Source: Wurfbainia villosa | Taxonomy: Eukaryota > Streptophyta > Magnoliopsida > Zingiberales > Zingiberaceae | Assembly: GCA_025175895.1 (NCBI GenBank) | Contig: CM045992.1 | Span: forward strand, 92,546,800-92,610,799 | Reading direction: 5' to 3' | DNA length: 64,000 bases | Shown: one piece after another, positions 56,544 through 64,000 of the stretch | Numbering within the stretch: position 1 is the first letter of the stretch | Layout of the letters: the number at the start of each line of letters is the position of its first letter | Position numbers and translations under genes: made by a program | Notes under the pieces: generated by a model | The model's database searches: none | Told to the model about the DNA's origin: nothing | What the model saw: the letters and a program-made list of their open reading frames with translations, nothing else

Positions 56544-58907
56544 TGTTGGCATCGTGCTAATCCTCGGAATGCTCATCGGCTCCCATGTCCCCGGATTAAA
56601 ATTTTTACTAATGAAAACTAATCCGGATGGGATGAGTTTCCTAAGCACAACCAATTCGTCATCATGCTAACAACATGAGCGATCGCTTGAACAAACTAGT
56701 TGTTCAAGCAACACAACTCTTCTAGTCGGTTAGCCGCGGAAGAGACGACAGATGGATCGCCGATTTTTGTGTTTATCTTCGGGGTCCATGATTATACAAA
56801 TACATGCAAATGTAAACTAGTATAATCAACATATACTAACATAAAGAACATAAGCTAGCATATCAAATAAGAACATGCAAAGAACAATAATAAAAGTTGT
56901 AAAACTTTTATACCTCTTGATCTTCTATCGTATGTCCTAACCTCCTTGTAGACTTCGTGTGGGCGAAGATCCTCCACAAGTTGAAGCTTTCTAAATCTTC
57001 TTCAATCTAAAGAAAAAAGAACTCTCTTTCCCTTCTTGCTTGAGCCAACCCCCAATCCACAAAAGATTGATGCCGCCGGCCCCAAGAATAGAGAGAACAT
57101 AATGGAAACAACCAAGGAACCGAACTAGGGACAAACCCTAGTTTTGGTGCCGCCGGCCAAGATGGAGTGAAGAGGAGAAAGAGAATATGTTGGGCGCCGG
57201 CCACGGTGGAGGGAATAGAGGAAGGAGCCGGCCACAACCTAGGAAGAGGAAGAGCTCCTCTCCTATAGTTGCCGCCCACCTTCCTTGCATACCCTAGCCG
57301 CCCAACCATAGGAGCCAAACCCTAATTAGGGTTTCCTCCTTAGGTCTTCTTGCCTCCCAACCAAGGTGGAAGGAGGAGATCTAAACCGGGCACCTTTCCT
57401 AGGAAGAAAAAGAACTCTTCCACAAGATGCCGCCTACCCTCCTTTCAAACCTTGGCCGCCCAACCCAAAAGGAGCCAAACCCTAATTAGGGTTTCCTCCT
57501 TAGGGTTTCTTGCCGCCCAAGCCATCCAACTCCATCAACTATGCGCCGGCCATGGAAGAGGGGATAGAAGAATAGAATGAGGACCAACCAAGGTAGAAGG
57601 GTAGAAGGAAGGGACCGGCCATGCCTTAGGAAGAAGAAGAAACTCTTCTTCCACTTGTTGCCGCCCCATCCCTTTCTCCCAAACCCTAGCCGCCCAAAAG
57701 ATTCTAAACTAACTAGGGTTCCTAGCCTCCAAAGGAAGCAAACCCTAATCCCCTAAACCATCCATCATTAACCACTCTTGCCGCCCACTTTAAGCCTATA
57801 TATATATAGAGTTAGGTTTAGGCCTTGGTTTAATCTCCACCGTCGATTCTAGGGTTTTAATCCCAACCGTCGGATCTAGAGATTAAATCTCAACCGTCGG
57901 TTCTAGGGTTTTAATCCTAACCATCGGATCTAGAGATTTAATCTCAACCGTCGGTTCTAGGGTTTTAATCCCAACCGTCGGATCTAGAGATTTGTTTTCC
58001 ATCATTTGATCTAGATTTCATGAGGTTTATATTAGGCTACGATAGGGACCATGAGGAGGAGTTGGGTCTTGGCCACCCGATGGATCGGAACCACACAAAC
58101 TTGATCCATCAATGATGTTCCATTCCACTAGAGGATCACACCAACCCCCATAAATTAATATGGGCTCCATATATTATTTGTACATCCATCTCCCCGTGTT
58201 TAAGATATCGATGTCCACAATTAATTGATTTATCGACCATCAATTAATTAACATCTAACTCCTCGAGTAGTACCACTCAACCTTATCATCATGTTGACTA
58301 AGTCAACCTGCAGGGTTTACATGATGAACCTTATGAGCTCCTCAAGGGGACATCATCAACCTAAAGCATAGGACACGGATTCCTCCTATAATCAATGGCA
58401 CACCATGTAAATAATATCATTTCCCAACTTACCGGGTATATTGATTTAATCCATAGAAATCTCACTCTCTGGTAAATCAAAGAAATAAATACTAAGTACA
58501 TGTGTCCGTTATTATATCGGGATTAAGAGCATGTACAACATAATATCAGAGGTCCGATTCAATTATGTAGTCAGCAACAAATTGAATCACCTCTATGTCG
58601 GTCCTGCTCAATACACCGAGGTGTACTAGTGTAACTCTATGGTCAAGACAAACCAATACCAAGCTACACTAGAACCATGCCAATGGTTTGTCCAAAACCA
58701 TCTTGGTTGTGAGCCTCTACTTATACTCAACAAGGGACTGATAACATGATCTTCTGTGCCACACCCAAGCACCATGTTATCTACAATGTAAAGTATTAGA
58801 CAATATGCACATATATTAATATAAAGTGCAAACAATGATCATGTGATTCTTATTTCAAAATAAAATGTTCATACCAAAGAGCTAGGCTTTTAGTATACAT
58901 CCCAACA
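56544..58907 (-). repeat. 3' LTR of Copia G
   Basis: 2364 bp, TGTTGGCATCG to CATCCCAACA on the plus strand. The first kilobase matches 62990-64000 closely. It has AAACCCTAATTAGGGTTT palindromes at 57317-57334 and 57477-57494, and a 27-bp tandem array at 57838-57999. Open frames inside it look non-coding. Confidence 0.92.
57838..57999. repeat. 27-bp tandem array, six units
   Basis: Six units, each with [C/A]AACCGTCGG-like starts followed alternately by TTCTAGGGTTTTAATC and ATCTAGAGATTTAATC. This gives a 54-bp higher-order period. It lies in the 3' LTR of Copia G. Confidence 0.93.
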
Positions 58908-58921
58908 ATCTCCCACTTATA
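58908..58921 (-). other. Polypurine tract of Copia G
   Basis: The minus strand reads GTATAAGTGGGAGAT directly before the LTR. Confidence 0.85.
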
Positions 58922-61900
58922 CTAAAAGACTATGCTGTCATCATACTGCCATACATCTGATTCCCCTTCCCTCCACATGCCTATCAAAGCTCTCGCTAGA
59001 AGGGCCTTAGTGAAAGGGTCTACCAGGTCATCCTCTGATGCATGCTAGGCGACAGCAACTTCTACCTCCTTTACGATTTCTCGTATCAGGTGGTACTTGC
59101 ACTCTATGTGTTTACTAGCCTTATGGGTTCGTGGTTCCTTCGAGTTTGCAACTGCACCATTATTATCACAATAAATTGTGATATTTCTGGGCAAACCAGG
59201 AATCACATCCAAGTCCATCAGAAAGTTCCTGAGTCACTCAGCTTCTTTGGCCGCCTCATAGGCTGCCACATACTCAGCTTCCTTGGTGGAGTCCGCCACG
59301 CATTTCTGCTGGGCACTCCTCCATACAATGGCTCCACCTCCTAAAGTAAATACAAAACCTGAAGTAGACTTACTGTTATTCCTATTTGATTGGAAATCGC
59401 AATCCATGCAACCCACAGGGAGTAATTGGTCTGCCCGGTAAACCGTAGTCCAATGTCCCTGTCACTGGATTACTCTGATATCTGCTAACCATGCTCACGG
59501 CAAAGCAGATATCTTGTCTCGTACATAGCGTACATGAGCCTTCCTACTGCCAAAGCATAAGAAACCGCCTTCAGCTCCTTTATCACCTCAGATGATCTAG
59601 GACACATCTCCTTAGATAAAGGAACTCCATACCTGAAAGGTAGAAAACCCTTCTTGGAGTTCTGCATGCTAAAACGATCCAAAATCATGTCTATGTATGA
59701 AGCTCGGGATAAGCACAACAACCTTGATCCCAAGGTTGTGACCCACTTCTCCCAAGTCCTTCAAAACTATTTGGACAACCATACCCTTACATCTGATAAC
59801 ACTCTGATATTGTTGCCAACTACCAAAATATTATCTACGTATAGTACAAGAAATACCACTACGTTTCCGTCACATCTCTTGTATACACAAGACTCATCCG
59901 GACTTTGAATAAATCCATAAGTCTGGATTTACCTCATCAAAGCGGATGTTCCAAGACCTCAAAGCTTGCTTCAGTCCATAAACGGACCGATTAAGCTTAC
60001 ATACAATATGCTCTTTGCCCTTAGCAATGAATCCCTCTGGTTGCTTCATATAGATGTTTTCCTCAAGACTTCCATTAAGGAAAGCTGTCTTGACATCCAT
60101 CTGCCACAACTCATAATCCACATGAGCTGCAGTGCACAAGAGCTCCCAGACCTGACTTGAATCCATAGATTCAATCTCAATATTCATTGCACTTTGCAAA
60201 GATGCTGTATTTATATCTTGGATTGCCTCGTCGTATGTCTAGGGATCAGGTTCATGTTTGCTAGGGACCAAATCAAAAGAATCTCCCAAGAACATGAATC
60301 TCTCAGGATGTCTAACAACCCTCCCACTACGACGATGTATCACCTATATATCCTCTGTGACACACGGTGCAGTGACATGTGGTATGTCCTCTTGTACCGG
60401 TGGTACTAAAGAAGTGACTTCCCTTTTTTTAACTCCTCCAGAACAATTTTACCCTTGGGCTTGTGGCTCATCACATAGTCTTCTTCTAGAAATCTGGCGT
60501 TCGTGTTAACGATCACCCTCTGATCTCTAGGACTATAAAACAATCCACCCTTCGTTCCCCTGGGATAGTCAACGAACATGCGTACTTCTGTACGAGGTTC
60601 CATCTTACCAGTATCTGCCTTCAGCCAATGTGTTGTACTCCCATATCTAAATATGTCTTAGACTAGGCTTTCGCCCAGTCCACAATTCTGTGGGAGTAGA
60701 AGGCACTGATTTAGATGGAACCAGGTTCAGAATGTATATCGTCGTATCTAGAGCATATCCCTAGAACGAATCTGATAAGTCAGAATAACTCATCATCGAT
60801 CTAATCATCTCCATAAGAGTCCTTTTCCTTCGCTCTGCTACACCGTTCTACTGGGGTGTGCCAGGCGCAGTCAATTGGGATTGAATCCCAGCCTCTGATA
60901 AGTAGTTCCTAAACTCTCCCAAGAGGTACTCATCACCACGATCAGATCGTAGTGTCATGCGTATCTTGAACAATCATCTATGAAAAAGATGAAATGTTCA
61001 AAACTACCTCTTGTCTGGATAGACATAGGACCATACGAATCAGAATGAACCAATTCCAACACATCTTTGGATCTATACCCCTTGGCCTTGAAAAAGGCCT
61101 CTTGGTCATCTTACTCTCCAAGCAATATTCGTTGGTTGGGAGATCCTCCTCCACTAATGAACCCAAAGGTCCATCAGCTATCAACCTTTGAATTCTGCTT
61201 AGGTTAATGTGACCAAGCCTAAGAAGCCAAAGATATGTTTGGTTCATCTTCGAAGGTTCTTTTCTCTTATTGGAATTAGAAGATGAGTTATTAACTTCAA
61301 TTTGCATCGTGGGAGGTTTTGGTTCAAATTTCCTTTCAATGTACCTGAATAGATATTCTCCCTATTCCTTTTTATAACAACTCTGTCATTAAAAGAAATA
61401 GAATATCCATCCATAATAATTTAGAAACTGAAACTAAATTCTTTCTAAATAAAGGTACATAAAGGGAATTTTCCAGAACCAAAGTTTTATTATTTTCAAG
61501 AGATAAATAAAACTTCTCCCACTGCAATAGCCGCCACCATCATGGCATTGCCCAAGTAAATGGTAATCTCCCCTTTAGCTAGTCATCGGGTTTCCTAGAA
61601 CCCCTTTGTTCTGTTTTGGATTGGGACAATCCTTCTTCCAATGTCCATCCTGCTCGCAAGTGAAGTACTTGCCTTTCGGCTTTTTCACTCTTCCCTGAGA
61701 TCCTCCCACCATCTTTGCTTCTCCTTGTTTCTTCTTCTTCTTGCCTTTCGGCTTAGAAGTAGAAACCCTTTTGAGCAATGATGGCTTGAGGACACTCTTT
61801 GAAGAGTGCATACTTGTACTTCCTAGCAAATAAGACAATATTTGGATTCTTTTCCAATCAACATTATTTGGGTACAGTAAGTTTATTTCCTTTAGTATCA

Positions 61901-61922
61901 CAGTAAGTGGATTGAAAGTCAA
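58922..61922 (-). pseudogene. Copia G gag-pol polyprotein remnant
   Basis: Only the last part of gag is left, 61922-61575: a Lys-rich tail and a zinc knuckle whose first Cys is Tyr (YFTCEQDGHWKKDC). Pre-integrase is at 60978-61307 (LRLGHINLSRIQRLIADGPL), with the first zinc-binding His replaced by Leu. The integrase core is broken between about 60600 and 60980. The linker is at 60406-60603 (MFVDYPRGTKGG). RT pieces lie at 59894-60199 (MDVKTAFLNGSLEENIYM) and 59485-59733. RNase H (59234-59416) keeps GGGAIVWRSAQQKCVADST and the AEYVAA motif. The frame ends near 58922. Most of the N-terminal gag is absent, so this copy could not make particles. Confidence 0.88.
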
Positions 61923-62970
61923 TTTTGAAAATCCTAAGAATCACATAGATCATTATATTAGATTTCAAATATTATTAATTCCTCAAAACAATAAAATTCT
62001 GAAATCAACCAACACCTCAAATCACCGAGAATATCGTATGCCACTCTGTGTGGACGTATACGAATTCTACATTTGTAAGAGGAGGTTTTACCCATTAATT
62101 TTATTATCTTGTCAACCTTACTTTTTGACAAATAAAATTAATAGTCGGTTCCTCTTTGGCCCTACAAATAAAAGCAGTGACTCCTATGGGGAGGATATTT
62201 TTATTTGCATCTAAGTGTGCACCATTACACGATACTAAGGGAATTATTTTGGATTATGTGCCTTACCTCTGTGGAAGTACACATGCTCCTAGATAATTTC
62301 CTATAACCATTATTTGACCTAGTGATCCGCAAACAAACTCATCCTCAGGGAGGAAGGCACTTAGAGCCGACACACAAGTTTGTTGCATCACACGTCAAAT
62401 TGTAATGGAGGCCGCGGGAATTAATTAAAATATCCCTCTCCCACTTAGTAAATTGAAAATGAGGAATTTTCAAGCACACACAACATGCATATGAATCAAA
62501 TCAGCAATAAATATGGAAAAATCAGAATTTTTCCAACTATTATGGCATTGTTCTCCAATATGCTTCCCGTCGTGTCGCCACCTCGTCCGCTCCTCCTACG
62601 CCATGTACGAGCCATCCGGAGATCCGAGCCGAGAATAAAACCTATTTTATTTTACATCCATCGATCCTATACTCCACGAGGGAGTGTACATGACATCTAG
62701 ATCGAAAGTAAAATAAAATAAAGAGTGGCTAAACAATGTCGTATTTAATTACAAAAATTAAATACTAATCTAGCCTCGTCAACCCCGAGGATTCAAATAA
62801 TATACATACAATCACACACAAACAACCACATACACACATATAGCCATAATAGTCGGATCTTATGCCTGCAACCAAAAAGTTAGCCTACGCACATCCTACT
62901 ATTATCCGGCATACTCAATATATGATATGTGCATGAAAGTAACCGAATCCAAAACACACAAAACCGGAAA
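61923..62970 (-). other. Leader of Copia G, possibly with lost gag start
   Basis: No gene recognised in this 1.05 kb. The N-terminal gag that should lie at its left end is missing or unrecognisable. AT-rich with ordinary composition. Confidence 0.6.
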
Positions 62971-62988
62971 CCGTGGCTCTGATACCAA
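62971..62988 (-). other. Primer binding site of Copia G (initiator-Met tRNA type)
   Basis: The minus strand reads TTGGTATCAGAGCCACGG one base after the LTR. Confidence 0.93.
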
Positions 62989-62989
62989 T

Positions 62990-64000
62990 TGTTGGCATCG
63001 TGCTAATCCTCGGAATGCTCATCGGCTCCCATGTCCCCGGATTAAAATTTTCACTAATGAAAACTAATCCGGATGGGATGAGTTTCCTAAGCACAACCAA
63101 TTCATCGTCGTGCTAACAACATGAGCGATCACTTGAACAAACTAGTTGTTCAAGCAACACAACTCTTCTAGTCGGTTAGCCGCGGAAGAGACGATGGACG
63201 GATCGCCGGTTTTTGTGTTTATCTTCGGGGTCCATAATTATACAAATACATGCAAATGTAAACTAGTATAATCAACATATACTAACATAAAGAACATAAG
63301 CTAGCATATCAAATAAGAACATGCAAAGAACAATAATAAAAGTTGTAAAACTTTTATACCTCTTGATCTTCTATCGTATGTCCTAACCTCCTTGTAGACT
63401 TCGTGTGGGCGAAGATCCTCCACAAGTTGAAGCTTCCTAAATCTTCTTCAATCCAAAGAAAGAAGAACTCTCTTTCCCTTCTTGCTTGAGCCAACCCCCA
63501 ATCCACAAAGGATTGATGCCGCCGGCCCCAAGAATAGAGAGAACATAATGGAAACAACCAAGGAACCGAACTAGGGACAAACCCTAGTTTTGGTGCCACC
63601 GGCCAAGATGGAGTGAAGAGGAGAAAGGGAATATGTTGGGCGCCGGCCACGGTGGAGGGAATAGAGGAAGGAGCCGGCCACAACCTAGGAAGAGGAAGAG
63701 CTCCTCTCCTATAGTTGCCGCCCACCTTCCTTGCATACCCTAGCCGCCCAACCATAGGAGCCAAACCCTAATTAGGGTTTCCTCCTTAGGTCTTCTTGCC
63801 GCCCAACCAAGGTGGAAGGAGGAGATCTAAAAGCCACCTTTCCTAGGAAGAAGAAGAACTCTTCCACAAGATGCCACCTACCCTCCTTCCAAACCTTGGC
63901 TTGACCCAAAGGAGCCAAACCCTAATTAGGGTTTCCTCCTTAGGGTTTCTTGCCTTAAACCATCCAACTCCATCAACTATCGCCGGCCATGGAAGAGGGG
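62990..64000 (-). repeat. 5' LTR of Copia G, partial
   Basis: Starts TGTTGGCATCGTGC and follows 56544 to about 57560 closely to the right edge. By eye, differences are few substitutions and some short deletions (for example near 63826 and 63900). It carries the AAACCCTAATTAGGGTTT palindrome at 63763-63780 and 63917-63934. Confidence 0.92.

Larger units (their letters stand above)
44570..64000 (-). mobile_element. H: Tekay/Del-like Gypsy element, interrupted by a solo LTR and by Copia G
   Basis: Minus-strand Gypsy element. 3' LTR 44570-48198, polypurine tract, decayed interior 48216-53660 and primer site 53661-53680. The first recognised part of the 5' LTR is 53687-56543. Copia G is inserted at 56544, and the rest of H's LTR lies beyond the right edge. 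The LTR ends read TGTCACGCCCCGAG and TTACA on the plus strand, a pattern common in this lineage. Confidence 0.85.
56544..64000 (-). mobile_element. Copia element G, right end outside the window
   Basis: Minus-strand Ty1/Copia element inserted in the 5' LTR of H. 3' LTR 56544-58907, polypurine tract, degraded gag-pol 58922-61922, leader, primer site, and the start of the 5' LTR at 62990 running off the edge. Its LTR sequence differs from both the A/D and B/I families. Confidence 0.9.

Noticed and set aside
57007..57318. 103-codon minus-strand frame, repeated as 136 codons at 63354-63764
   Set aside because: Present in both G LTRs, in the transcribed leader part, with no domain. The longer copy is open only because of small changes.
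57316..57335. Internal telomere remnant
   Set aside because: Only two inverted units, present at the same place in each LTR copy of G. It is an LTR motif, not a telomere array.

Overview
This window looks like nuclear DNA from a flowering plant with a retrotransposon-rich genome. I see no host gene, tRNA, rRNA or CRISPR array. Nearly all of the 64 kb is LTR retrotransposons inserted into one another. Evidence: Ty1/Copia gag-pol motifs (DTG protease, HHCC/DDE integrase, YVDD reverse transcriptase, RNase H), Athila-like Ty3/Gypsy gag-protease plus an Athila-type second ORF, a Tekay/Del-like Gypsy element, initiator-Met-type primer binding sites next to LTR ends, polypurine tracts, and several target-site duplications (TSDs). 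The species cannot be named from the sequence. A monocot is possible, but only as a weak impression.

Layout, with letters used throughout. A (Copia, +): 1-897 and 10067-15076, split by B. B (Copia, +, complete with two LTRs): 898-10066, TSD TTTAT. L (Tekay-like LTR fragment, +): 15077-16774, ending in a 41-bp tandem array. C (Athila-like, +): 16775-22544, gag-protease, second ORF and 3' LTR, no 5' LTR. D (Copia, -, same family as A): 22545-27681. F (fragment of an A/D-family LTR, +): 27682-28381. E (Athila-like, -): 28382-36620, interrupted by two nested solo-LTR-like elements, J1 (29328-31803) and J2 (30030-31403). K (Athila LTR, +): 36621-37115 and 44489-44569, split by I. I (Copia, -, same family as B): 37116-44483, TSD GCTGG. 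H (Tekay/Del-like Gypsy, -): 44570 to beyond the right end. A B-family solo LTR (50780-52448, TSD ATACA) and Copia G (-, 56544 to past the end) are inserted in H.

Inferred order of events: E is oldest. F, J1 and K landed in E; D in F; C in D; J2 in J1; I and H in K; G and the solo LTR in H. On the left, B landed in A. The layers are three to four deep.

Every protein-coding stretch is a retroelement pseudogene. The reading frames carry stops and frameshifts, although B, G and H have LTR pairs that look closely similar by eye. The most interesting observations are: two Athila-like copies that share a layout lacking RT/RNase H/integrase; a gag deletion shared by A and D; Copia I, whose 5' LTR is truncated yet is bounded by a perfect TSD; a long inverted LTR pair (D/F); and several repeat arrays with hairpin potential in LTRs and leaders. 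I found no convincing new biological system beyond these.
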